Part shown: in pieces, positions 1 to 9,622 of the stretch
Position numbering within the stretch: position 1 is the first letter of the stretch
How the letters are laid out: the number at the start of each line of letters is the position of its first letter
NCBI GenBank assembly: GCA_027575765.1
Contig: JANBPT010000539.1
Span: 1-31,677, forward strand
Length of the DNA stretch: 31,677 nt
Reading direction: 5' to 3'
DNA from: Tieghemiomyces parasiticus
Lineage: Eukaryota; Kickxellomycota; Dimargaritomycetes; Dimargaritales; Dimargaritaceae
The notes under the pieces: model-generated
Seen by the model: the letters and a program-made list of their open reading frames with translations, nothing else
What the model was told of the DNA's origin: nothing
Databases searched by the model: none
Position numbers and translations under genes: made by a program

Positions 1-1313
1 GGGTGGTTCAAATTACACATGATCGACCTTCTTTCTTCATCCACAACCGCCGAGGGGCCTATCGGAGGGATGAGGGTGCCCGCCCACTAAGCTTGCCCTT
101 TGCTAATACCGACTGGGTTACTGTTCGCCCCTCTTCTGGATCCCAGTTTTATCTGGTCTTTCAACCTCTCCCTAACAGGTGTCACTTTATCGCGCCCCCC
201 CGTATTGACAATAATGGCCTCCATCCCAGCAGTCGGCCTGTCAATATTAATTTATGTCAGCGAACCCTCCCCATATCGACCGCTATGGAAGGTTTCTCTT
301 GACTTTACTACCGATTCACAAGAAAAATTCGGCTTCAAATCCGTTTCCAGCATTCCGCTCACCACGTCGGGCTGTCCGAGCGGACGTAAGAATCTGCCAA
401 CCTCCCCGTCTTATGGGTATGAGAGGAAGATGCTGCAGAAGGGACGGTTCAACGCAAGGCGAACATAATCGCCGACTTACCATTGCTCGTCGACTGAGAC
501 TGTTGACCCGACCCCACTTCTCCTACTCAATAAGAAGAGCGCCGCCAACTGATCCCCCCCCCCCTGTATTGCCAAGTGCTAGCGCTGCTCATCGGAATAA
601 ACCGATGCGCACGTTATAGTGAAGAGGAGTATCAAGACGGGATAGGTGGCGCGCCGTCGGTTGACAGGTCGATTTAAGATTGACCTGGCCTTGTTTATCG
701 GCCACCAGGCTTCACGAAATCAACAGCTTGTACCAGACGGGAAGATGGCACACGTGAGAGGTCGAAGAGGGGGGGGTGGATAGGCTCCACCCATCCTTGT
801 GTGAGCCGACGCTCTGCACCATTTCTCCGCTATACACCCTGGTACAATCTACGGATCACTACTCGATATTTATTTTAGATAGCAATTGTCGGACTTACCA
901 GCACATCAATGAGAAGGACAGCCCGGTGGGCGGAGAACATGGGTGTGGATTTCGGGTCAAAATCATGAGGCCTGACAGGTGGACATACTTCTCCGCTTCG
1001 TTCTTCCTGCTACATCCCTAGCCAAACATCGATGACTAGATTCTGGCATTCTCTTGCTATATTGGACATATAACCGCTTATAGCTAACTGGCCCTACCTG
1101 GACTGTCCGCCATGTTCGAGTTCGCTGTACTCTAGGTCTATTACCCGAATTAGCTTTCTTGTTTAGGTCATCATCATGATGGTGTGCATTAAATAACCAG
1201 GGGATGGACTTGTCGACTGGAATACCTACTTACTGTCGTTAAAAACGCCGGGCCACCGAGTGAAACCGTGTACAGGACAACTGATATCTGCCTGGCCAAA
1301 TTACATTACCTAT

Positions 1314-1329
1314 TAAAAAGAAACCACCC
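1314..1329. repeat. dispersed 16-bp repeat, copy 1
   Basis: The sequence TAAAAAGAAACCACCC occurs here and again at 3860-3875 in the same orientation. Similarity continues past the exact match, since both copies are followed within two bases by TGGTC. The second copy lies about 50 bases beyond the stop codon of the predicted secreted-protein gene. It may be the relic of an older repeat; no longer flanking match is visible. Confidence 0.5.
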
Positions 1330-1888
1330 CTGGTCCATCTGTTCAACCTGACAAGGTGGGAGTTGGTGTCTGCTTAGACAACATTGTCCAACTTAGCAGC
1401 GTTTTCACTCTGACACTTCCCACCGGGATTCCCCGCACCTGAACTAGCATCTGCCATATCCGTTGATAGTATGACATCTCCCCGCTCCCTAGCTGCTCAT
1501 CCATGCGTTTCTGCCACAGCCCAGCAGCCGCTACCATGCCTTTGGCGTCAGTTCGAGACTTATCTTGACCTTCCTATATAGCACTACTGGCCGCTACTCT
1601 GCTCTTCCACTTTTGCGCTCGTGGAGAGTCGAAGATAATATATATCACTATATTAGGACCCATCTCAGGCTACATCCGCCCATATTAGCTTGTAATAAGT
1701 ACGGAATGTCGCGTGGAAAGGAGAGTAGAATGATGAGAGGGATCGTGCAGGCCCTATTTATCCCATTCGTATTATCGATTGGCCTGGGAGGAGTAGCGGT
1801 GTCTTTCTAAGTACTTGCTCACCATCTGAACCCGTTTATCTAACCCCATTTCTCCCACCTTCTACCTAATTATAGTGTCGTGCTATTT

Positions 1889-1919
1889 TGTTGATAAAAT
1901 TTAGATTAATTTATCAACA
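1889..1919. repeat. inverted repeat with 10-bp arms
   Basis: TGTTGATAAA (1889-1898) is the exact reverse complement of TTTATCAACA (1910-1919), with an AT-rich 11-base loop. Arms of this length are only marginally rarer than chance over 31 kb. No T-run or TATA box sits beside it, so no function is assigned. Confidence 0.45.
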
Positions 1920-2330
1920 GAGTTGACGAGCCGATGGGTCAGGAAGGTGGAGGAGGGGCAGAGGTATGGGCAATCCTTGGCTTCGTTTGATTGCCACCCT
2001 TCCCCACTCTCCCGATCAGCTCGTCAGGCCCAGTGAACTATTGGTTAGTCAGTGGAAGCGAAAATCACGCTTCCTTGTATCTATCGCATGCCATGATTTC
2101 ACTGGGTTCGTCATCGTTTACCTCCCCTCCCCAATCCACTCTATTGTGAACTATTTTTAGATGTCGCATATCAAGATTGGTCAACTCGAATGATGCCACA
2201 ACTCATGTGACAGGCATATTTACAACACGTATTTCCATTGGAGTGGGCAGCGATGCCAGGTATAATCACAGTAGTTGAATCCTTTCACAATGCCCATGGC
2301 CTGCACACTTCCACCCAGGCACGTCGCGGC

Positions 2331-2366
2331 AGAGAGAGAGAGAGAGAGAGAGAGTGTGTGTGTGTG
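2331..2366. repeat. compound (AG)12(TG)6 microsatellite
   Basis: Twelve AG units (2331-2354) run directly into six TG units (2355-2366). Such tracts are prone to length change and can adopt non-B structures. No gene lies over it. Confidence 0.95.
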
Positions 2367-2527
2367 GATTTGGAAGAGTGGAGAGGGGGACTTAGGCGCA
2401 CCATACCGTTTGATAAAGAGGTGACGTACGACTGCCGCGTAGTGTCCCATGACGAGATGCAGGTTGGAGTGAGGAGGTGAAAGAACGAAAATAAAAATAG
2501 GGTAGTGTCGGTCTCCGAAATGGAAAA

Positions 2528-2543
2528 GGGGTGGGTGGGTGGG
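2528..2543 (+). other. G-quadruplex motif with single-base loops
   Basis: Four runs of three or four G are separated by single T bases, which is the most stable class of intramolecular G-quadruplex motif. It lies about 160 bases beyond the AG/TG microsatellite, in DNA with no supported gene. Folding is inferred from the motif alone. Confidence 0.75.
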
Positions 2544-3859
2544 TTTTCATCTGTTCCCTAGCCAGTGAGGGGAGGTGGAGATCCTTTTTGACGCCAAGCT
2601 GAAGGTAGCTTCTTTTACGGCACCTGGGACCTCCCGGCCTACTCAATTCTTCGTGTATATCCGCTGCTTCACCCACAGCTAGGCCTTCGGATCCACCTTC
2701 CGAGTATCTCACCGCTAGGGATAATTATTAGATTTACCCCCGGAGTTAGCTAAACTCAGTGTCCCTGAGTGCTTTCCGATTAATCGGACAATCGCCCAAT
2801 CAACCAACGCTGAGGATAGTGTCCGGCTTTCACGTAAACCCGGCCATAGATATATCTAGTTCACTCGCCGAAAGCTCGGTCACTATACCATTTCCTCATA
2901 AAGGGGAGGTATCTTTAGAGGCTAAATAGTTCACGTTATCCCTGTTTTGATAGCTACTAAAGTGCGTCATCTGATTTTGGACCCCCCAGTACAGGTGGTC
3001 TTCGTCTAACGGGCTCGTACTAAAATAGCTTCCATGGTTAATAAATCTAGGAATTTTGGGCTGATGGTGGGCGGCATTTTTCTTTCTATGGCTTCGTCTG
3101 TTCCCATTTTTTTTATAGCCCTAATGAGCTACGTAGTCATATGGTTTTGATGGGTGCATCCCGAGTATCCCCTCTTTAATCGTAACTTATTCAAGACCGT
3201 TACCCTCTTCCTGGTCCGCACTTGGCCCGAATATGTGGTGTTTGGGTTATACTTCCCAGCTATTCTTGACCTGCCAAGTCTCTGCCGCTCCTCATTTCAG
3301 TTTCTAAGTGTTTCTGGTTCAGATAAACATCACACAGAAACTATATACATGACATAATTATAGTGCCAGATGGTAAACTATTGTCACTAATTCCAGGAAA
3401 CAGATTGCATGGGCGACAATGGAAGTCCACATGTATTCAAAAATATCATATATTATCCTACAATGTTCGATGTTGGAGTACCGTCGGCTAGTTTTGGGAG
3501 GTCTATCTAACCGCGCAAGCGAGTCAGTCATCGAGCTATTGGTTAGAAATACCAAGGTAGGAGGGGGAGTTGGTTGGAGAATGGGCGACGGTAGAGCAGA
3601 GACCACTTGACAGGGATTATGATAAGGCTGTGTTGGCTGTAACTGGAGGGCCATAGCTGCCGTGAAGTCCAGAAAAAGAGTGAGTACATGTATGAAGGGG
3701 CTATCCGACATATTTGGTCGAAGCTTAATTTGGCGGCAAATTCTTGACTAGTCAGTTAATCTCAGAGGCACGTTGAGCCGCACAAGATGTATCGCGCTAT
3801 TCATAAAGAAAAAACTATTAGCATTTGGAAGTAAGTTTTAATTAAGTAAATGTTATTCC

Positions 3860-3875
3860 TAAAAAGAAACCACCC
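3860..3875. repeat. dispersed 16-bp repeat, copy 2
   Basis: Second copy of the repeat at 1314-1329, same orientation. It falls in the likely 3' flank of the minus-strand secreted-protein gene ending at 3924. Confidence 0.5.
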
Positions 3876-3923
3876 GATGGTCGCCACGGCTGGGGAGCGG
3901 GATGAATTCAGACAAGACGTGCC

Positions 3924-5505
3924 CTAGACACCCAGGTCGTAGTGAATGTAGGACACCTCCGCCTCGGGTCCGTAAAAATAGACGATGCGGTTGTTGTCAA
4001 ACACGTTAAGGGTCATGGTGACTTCGCTCAGGTTATTCCCGGTAACACTCGGAAAGTCTCTCCTCTGTTCGGTGCTCATCTCACGAATCAGTCCCTCTAC
4101 CTCCTTCTGGGCATTGCCAAACCCGTGGTGTTGGAGTACCACCTTGGCGCACTCGAGATGGTAGGGTCTCGTCGCTGGCCCGAAGGCCTCCACAACCTTC
4201 GTCTGACCGGCCACCATAGCCGCAGCCACCACGGTAGTCTCAAAGGGACTACGCGGCGGCCGACGCGCTCCATTGGTATTGTGGCGGTAGTCTAGGGCCT
4301 CGATCACGTCCTGCACTCCAGCGATAGCCCCGGTACCAGCCAGCCCTAGCAATACGCTATCCTGGAGGTACCCACCCACACGATGGCCCAGCTCACTCAA
4401 AAAATTACCAGCGTTTCGTACGTGCGGGTCATCCATGGTTGTACGGCGCCAGTCGTCTTCGGACGACCCGCCTCGGGTCCAAAAGTAGGTATGAATGCGG
4501 TGCGCAAAGTCCAAGTGGTTAGCGGCGACCATGGCTGGAAAGCGGTCATGGAAGGATCCCATAAATTCTCCGCTTGCAAGGTAGTCAATGAGGTTGACGA
4601 GGAAAGTGGTCTGGTGACGGGTAATGGCGTAGGCCACCAGGTCAATCTCTCCACTGATTAGACCGGCCGTCCCGGTGAGCGGAATACGGGTAGTACCGTC
4701 GTTGATACGTCGGAGTTGAGGCACAAAATCGCTCACGGTTTGAGCCATTTCAGCCGCTGGGAAGCCATACTTGTCAAAAAGCGGGCGATAAGTATGCGGC
4801 AAATGAGGGTCAGTAGCGACCTGGACGTAATCCAGGGCGGCCTCCTGTGCCATACGCGGCGGATAGGTCGCCCAGCCCAGGTAGTCACGGTAGGACGACT
4901 GCGGGGGTCGGTCGATAGCCGGGGTATATATATTGCCCAGCGGAGTGACCCCAAAATACTCAAGGCGCTGAATGATACTATAGCGGAAGAAAACGGATTT
5001 GAAAAATGGACTGAGTGCCGGGGTGAGAAGGTCAAGCTTGTTGACCCCGATGGGCGGCGGAAGCAACGTGGCCGATTGCTGTGGGCGCTGGGTGCGCCGG
5101 TTCACGTTGTAAGGATGGTTAAAAAGGCGCGGTGGGACGACAGGGTCCATCAGGTTGGAAAAGGTGGCTAGACTCTACTCGTGAGGTCAGGGTAAACGGT
5201 GATGAAATACGGTATAGATAGTTAGTCCTCTGAGTAGCTTAAGGCAGCTACGGGTTGACTAAATATTTTGGTTAATGGTGACAGAAGAACGGTCGGGCGA
5301 AAATTCACCTCTGGGCCGATTAAACGAAGTCACAATGCCATTATTTTCCCGTGGTTTGGCCATTTACCTCGTCAATCCGGGCGTAGGGCGTGGCGAGCGA
5401 CTGGGGGTGGGACTCCGAGTGATCTCCCTGGTCGGGATTGATGGGCGAGGCGTGCGTGGCCAAGAGTACGGCAGCTCCGACGCCCAAAGTTTGAATGACC
5501 TTCAT
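3924..5505 (-). CDS. predicted secreted protein with degenerate ankyrin-like repeats (two exons)
   Basis: I join two exons: 5505-5368 (start codon plus 46 codons) and 5174-3924 (417 codons with stop), giving 462 residues. The 193-base intron starts GTAAAT and ends TAG, has a CTGAC-like branch site near its 3' end, and preserves frame exactly. Its length matches other introns in this window. Residues 1-19 form a classic signal peptide (MK, a hydrophobic core, then A-T-H-A before SPINP). The long exon has no family I can name with certainty. Several stretches look like helix pairs of degenerate ankyrin repeats: about 223-246, 257-277, 318-341, 358-378 and 385-409, with Val-Val-Ala-Ala-Ala / Lys-Val-Val-Glu patterns. 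The mature region has very few cysteines. Without splicing, the exons would read as a separate 54-residue secreted peptide and a 408-residue protein starting at 5150. The role is unknown; export is inferred from the leader only. Confidence 0.7.
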
Positions 5506-5640
5506 GGTTGGTTGAGTAAAGGGGAAATTGGCGACAGGGTACGGAAGACGGACCAGAATACTCTGCACGACAGTTTATTAGGCTGGCAGGAATCGATGAA
5601 GTTGGATAGTTAAGCGAAATACACATCAGCAGAGTCGTGT

Positions 5641-5650
5641 CTTTAAATAA
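5641..5650 (-). promoter_or_regulatory. TATA-like element upstream of secreted-protein gene
   Basis: The minus strand reads TTATTTAAAG about 135 bases before the start codon at 5505. Position and sequence suit a core promoter, but AT-rich matches like this are common. Confidence 0.3.
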
Positions 5651-6134
5651 ATTAGAGCCTCATGCCGTCAAATGGTTGACCAGTACGGTATGATGTACTG
5701 ATGCTAGGATAAAGCTCGGTAGTCTCCATTACGGACGGTACTCCAAGGGATCACAATCTTGCTGGGATTGGGCGTGGGGATCATCAATCCGTTCCAAATC
5801 TTACCGTATTCGTACTCGGAATCCCAACGATGGGATCCAAGAGCAACCCGGAAGCGGTTTGCGTAGTCCCGCTAAATTAACTACCTCCAGAGGGCCACAA
5901 GAAGGCCGACACCTTGGCATTATCAACGCAAGTCTAAGGGTGCAGAGCAGTAAAGCGTACGACTTACATAGCAGCGCGGTTGATAAGAACCTCTGTTCCA
6001 ATGATACCACCTACCCGGCTGTGTTACGGTGGCGTTCGCGGAAGCGATGGGGTTGTCGATGAATAGGGTTGTATGAGATGCAAACAAGCGCTGAGCCGCC
6101 GCTTCTCATCCCCTGTCGGTGGGCTATTTCGTTA

Positions 6135-6154
6135 ACTCGATTATTTAATCGAGT
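6135..6154. repeat. near-perfect 20-bp palindrome
   Basis: ACTCGATTA (6135-6143) and TAATCGAGT (6146-6154) are exact reverse complements separated by TT. A few inverted repeats with 9-bp arms are expected by chance in a window this size, so this is recorded as structure without an assigned role. Confidence 0.5.
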
Positions 6155-6379
6155 GCGTTTGGGTACTCAAAATGGTTAGATATGCTCCCTTGCGTGTCCC
6201 AATCACCACAGTTTCCGAAGCGTTGTGCACCAAATCTGGATGCAGTTCCATTTGCGGCCTAATGCCACTCAAAAGATATAGCCATATTCCAAAAAATGAT
6301 CAGGGATAGCCCAATCTAATCCGGACTGGACTGTAAAAGGAAGGTTACAATATAAAAGCCATATTTCTAACTAAAAGAG

Positions 6380-6386
6380 AAAAAAA
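6380..6386 (-). terminator. RNA polymerase III T-run terminator of the 5S gene
   Basis: Seven consecutive T on the minus strand begin immediately after the last base of the 5S rRNA. This is the normal Pol III stop signal and supports an intact transcription unit rather than a random fragment. Confidence 0.8.
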
Positions 6387-6502
6387 GTTGCGGCACCGAC
6401 TATTCCCAAGTGGTCACCCACCTTAGTACTAAATCGGCTGACTGGGCCTTAACTTCGCAGATCTAACGGGATGCGGTGCTAACTCCAGCAGATGGCTGCA
6501 AC
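6387..6502 (-). rRNA. 5S ribosomal RNA
   Basis: The minus strand holds a full-length (116-base) 5S rRNA. Landmarks in order are a 5' end GTTGCAGCC that pairs with the 3' end (one A-C mismatch), GCACCGCATCCCGTTAGATC in the conserved 5' half, GAAGTTAAG in the box A region, TTAGTAC and GGTGGGTGACC in the box C region, and CTTGGGAATA near the 3' end. Pol III makes it as part of the large ribosomal subunit. It is not near any other rRNA, as in fungi whose 5S genes are dispersed through the genome. A diverged pseudogene or a 5S-derived SINE is possible, but the intact helix I, upstream TATA and immediate T-run favour a working gene. Confidence 0.88.
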
Positions 6503-6521
6503 TGAAGATTTCTAACATTGC

Positions 6522-6531
6522 TTATAAAAAT
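6522..6531 (-). promoter_or_regulatory. upstream TATA element of the 5S gene
   Basis: The minus strand reads TTTTTATAAG about 20-29 bases before the 5S start. Some fungi, including fission yeast and Neurospora, use an upstream TATA-like element near -29 for 5S transcription in addition to the internal control region. Its placement here fits that arrangement. Confidence 0.6.
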
Positions 6532-7000
6532 TCCTAAAACGTAGTGCCTGACTAAAATTTAAGAAGGAAAATAGGCAAGATTGTAAAATTGGAAAGGTTG
6601 GTAATAACTTGTTTATTCAAATGGTCAGATTGACCCTGTGTTTTATACTACGTACCTGACGTCAGGAAAATGTCCATTACTAATCAACGTCAATAAACTA
6701 TGTAGATCCGAAGTTAATATATCAGGGACGGCCCAGAGATATGAACTGATCTTACCAGATATTTTGGTGAACGTCCGCGGGTTACTGGTACTGATAATAC
6801 TTGGTTGTGGTCAGCTGCGGCCCACCACCACATGAAGCCGAGCATGGCTTCTACCTTGGAGGATCTGTAATAGGCCGCACCTATAGTTCCAATAAAGAAA
6901 AGGCAAAGACATGACTAGGCAACCTTTGGGAGAGGTCCTGAAGAGATGGAGGCCTGGTAAGGCCATCCACCAATGGTATTGTAGATCAGTTTAGTACAGT

Positions 7001-7050
7001 AGTATAAAAGCCGGACCCAAGTATGTAACACAGGGTCCGGCAGCTTTTTC
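7001..7050 (+). promoter_or_regulatory. TATA box, GC-rich hairpin and T-run
   Basis: AGTATAAAAG (7001-7010) is followed at once by GCCGGACCC (7010-7018), a 14-base loop, the exact complement GGGTCCGGC (7033-7041), then a run of five T (7044-7048). The TATA box is a strong match. The hairpin plus T-run resembles a Pol III stop or a structured leader. No gene is identifiable directly downstream, so the promoter reading is inference. Confidence 0.4.
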
Positions 7051-8209
7051 CCGTTATTTCCCATCCCATAATGCCATCCGTTGGCGCTATTTCCTAGTAA
7101 ACCTACAATAATGATAATTCTCTAAGCTCAATTGTTATTATACACTGGTAGTTTTCTATTGCTTGGTAACTCTGTCAATAGTTACCCAATTCTTCTTTGC
7201 ATTATAGATTTGGATTCCTTGGCTCCGGCGGTCTACTTTTGGACACCCTAAGGTTTGGTAGGGATCCTTTTCGAAGTGATATCAACTTTCATATCTTGGT
7301 ACACTTCCCAGACTGTTTGGTGCGGACACCAGCTTTGCCTCTTGAAGGGCTCTAGCAGATACACCAATACCCTGAGGTTTCAACAATGGGCAAAACACCT
7401 CCAGGGGAAAGGCCAAGGTTAAGGTTTAAGGTACCAGTGTATACAAGGGGATGCAGGTCCTCCCCGTGCCTGAGTATAAATAACAAGCCCATGGTCATAA
7501 GTAAGGGCTCAGTGGTTATACTTTCTAGTATTTTTATTATCTTCATTTTATTTATTCCAATATAGGTTGGGACACCATTACAGTCTCATACTATTTACAT
7601 TTTCAGCAGAAGTTAACAATCTCTATCTCTGCTTTTTGCGCTGCTGGGTGTAGACCATTATCCTGAACCACCCTGTCATTGTGGAGTCCTAAGCGACCTA
7701 GTGATGTACTCCACATTCTAGGGCCTAGCATCACAGAAAAAAAATCAGCACTATTCTATGCAAATGAGAAACTTTCTTCTGCTTTATTGCTTAGAGAAAT
7801 ATAATGGGCCACATCAATAATCAAAATGTATTGCCTCCCCATATGGGGCAGCAGGAGAGGCATAATGAGCTAGGAAAACGCCTCTATATAGGTGGAATGA
7901 TACACCCATGGGAGGGCCCAGCAGACCACTTGTGAGACACCATACAAACAGGAACTAAATTCATAACCTTAGTTTCAGGAAGTTTGCAAGAGTGGTCGTT
8001 TGTTTTTATCGATTTCGAGTTTTTTTTTACTGGCAGGATGGAGCTCTTCCGCAACCCTGTTTGTTCCCTCACTATACCCCATATTTCTCATGGCCCTTGG
8101 ACTGCCCCCAAGTGCCCATGGTTGACAATGATGCCACCATTCCTTTTTGATCCATATAGTCTCCGACTGCCCCGCCCTCCAGACGGAGCTATACCCACCA
8201 CATTATATG

Positions 8210-8702
8210 TTACACAGAGGCCAAGTGATTGTCAATGGGAATTCCAGGGTCAATTCGAGGTAGCAAAACAACTGATTGCAAATTTATCTTCTCAGAGCTT
8301 TGAGCTAACCGAGTCACATTTTTGAAACCTAACGACATAAGGGTAGAAAGTAGGTTGCAGATCATGTCCTCCATGAGAAATTCCGTGATGCAAGGATCCT
8401 GACGATAGCTGTAAGTATTCAACGGTGCTAGTACATCACTGTCTGTACGCAGTTGCTTTAAAACTCGAGTATACCAGCATGAAAAAGGGATGATGCGGTG
8501 CTTGTCTTTTTAAATCCAGGTCCATCAGTTTTATAAGTGAATCAAGTATGGGAACTTTTGGAAGGGGCAATATATCATCAATTGAATCCCGTGTAGCTGG
8601 CCGCTTGCAAGGAGGTCTCGGCTGTTCTCTAAGTTGTGCTCCAGAGCCAAACAACCGGCTCCGCTCCATGTTTACTGAATAGGTGTATGAATGCCGTCTC
8701 AT
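8210..8702 (-). pseudogene. possible broken coding remnant, unrecognised
   Basis: Two consecutive minus-strand open stretches cover this interval: 8702-8436 (88 codons from ATG) and 8422-8210 (70 codons without its own ATG). They are in different frames, separated by about 14 bases that include CTTACAG, which resembles a splice acceptor. Composition is protein-like, with leucine-rich and basic segments. I cannot name a family. A retrotransposon or transposase remnant, a degenerate gene and chance are all open. Confidence 0.2.
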
Positions 8703-9608
8703 TATTTTCCGATTAGATCCCCGCTTACCGTTTAGCTAGTCCGCTTTGGATTTTCCAACATACGGATACGCATCAGTGTGTTGATAAAGGGTATCTGTGT
8801 GATATTCCCTCACCCGCGTATGGTTGCCTACGAGACACGTTGTCTACGCAGATACGTCCGTGGCAGGGGGCCAGTTGCTATTTCACCTCACAGTAGGTGA
8901 ATGGCTAGGCAGGTAAAACATATAGAGTTTGCCTTATGGAATGAAATATACAATACTTCAATCCTAACGAAATATGTATAGCTGATCGGAGAGGGTAAGA
9001 AGTGAATGGGGACAGTCGCCATCGGCTGCCATGTGGGAGGCCTTCGAAAGGCTAACCGACCCTGCAGCGTGGTCAGGCCGGCCTTCCCCTGGCAGGTCCG
9101 AACGTCGTGTGACGCCCCTTATTGGAACAATGTTTGATGTACCGTATCATTAGGCGGCCTTGTCAATAGAAGCCCTAACGTACAATGTGAGCGGGCAGGC
9201 CACGGAATAGAGACATGCAATACAAAGGCGAGGGGCGTGGGGGAGGGACGGAGGAAATAAAATATATAGCCCGTCGTCCCTCACCTGTACTTATCCCATC
9301 ACATGGTGCGGTGACTTTACTAGCTATTTGGGTTCACCCTTCATTTTCCGTAGACCCGGTTGGTTTTAATAGCACAGCCGACCGCGAGCGGACTCGATGA
9401 ATTCTATTTGGGCGTGTGGATGACACTTGCGAGGCGACGTAAATGCCGCGATACCTCTAGCCTCTTATCGATATACACTGCCTAAGTAGCGAGATAGTGA
9501 GAGGATAAGGTTTGGTGGGGGGTACTTTCCTCGGCGGCCGCATACCGATCATATCCGCAACCCAGCACACTATGGGCATATGATTTTTTTCGGGGGTCTA
9601 CCTATATA

Positions 9609-9622
9609 TGTTGATATCAACA
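9609..9622. repeat. 14-bp perfect palindrome
   Basis: TGTTGATATCAACA reads the same on both strands. About two perfect 14-bp palindromes are expected by chance in this length; others here are 2775-2788 and 26974-26987. No function is assigned. Confidence 0.5.

Larger units (their letters stand above)
1..3923. other. gene-poor region with no supported gene
   Basis: I see no reading frame here with a recognisable domain, convincing splice pattern or long length. The longest open stretches are about 100-120 codons, expected by chance at this base composition. One frame on the minus strand (3358-3711) starts with ATG and has a hydrophobic N-terminus, but nothing downstream supports it. The stretch holds a compound microsatellite, a G-quadruplex motif, one hairpin and one copy of a dispersed 16-bp repeat, each listed separately. 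A weakly expressed or degenerate gene cannot be excluded. Confidence 0.6.
5506..6379. other. intergenic stretch without a supported gene
   Basis: This covers the upstream flank of the secreted-protein gene. Apart from the TATA-like element and the palindrome at 6135-6154 I see no gene. The open frames are short and lack domains or signal peptides. Confidence 0.55.
6532..9600. other. gene-sparse, partly AT-rich region
   Basis: No protein family is recognisable. There are two TATA-like motifs on the plus strand (7001-7010 and about 7473), one with a hairpin just downstream. Two adjacent minus-strand frames (8436-8702, ATG start, 88 codons; 8210-8422, no ATG at its start) have protein-like composition and might be remnants of one broken gene or mobile element. 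I found no long terminal repeats, transposase motifs or target-site duplications. Confidence 0.45.

Noticed and set aside
2775..2788. 14-bp perfect palindrome TCCGATTAATCGGA
   Set aside because: About two such palindromes are expected by chance in a window this long and nothing nearby suggests use.
3942..5171. Plus-strand frames of 92-151 codons opposite the secreted-protein gene
   Set aside because: Antisense shadows; no domain and no promoter or splice support.
5341..5505. Stand-alone 54-residue secreted peptide
   Set aside because: A GTAAAT donor after codon 46 and an in-phase TAG acceptor at 5175-5177 link it to the downstream 408-codon frame with a normal-sized intron, so a two-exon gene is more likely.
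7352..7620. LTR-like stretch with TATA motif and AT-rich tail
   Set aside because: No matching second LTR, primer binding site, polypurine tract or retroelement protein is visible.
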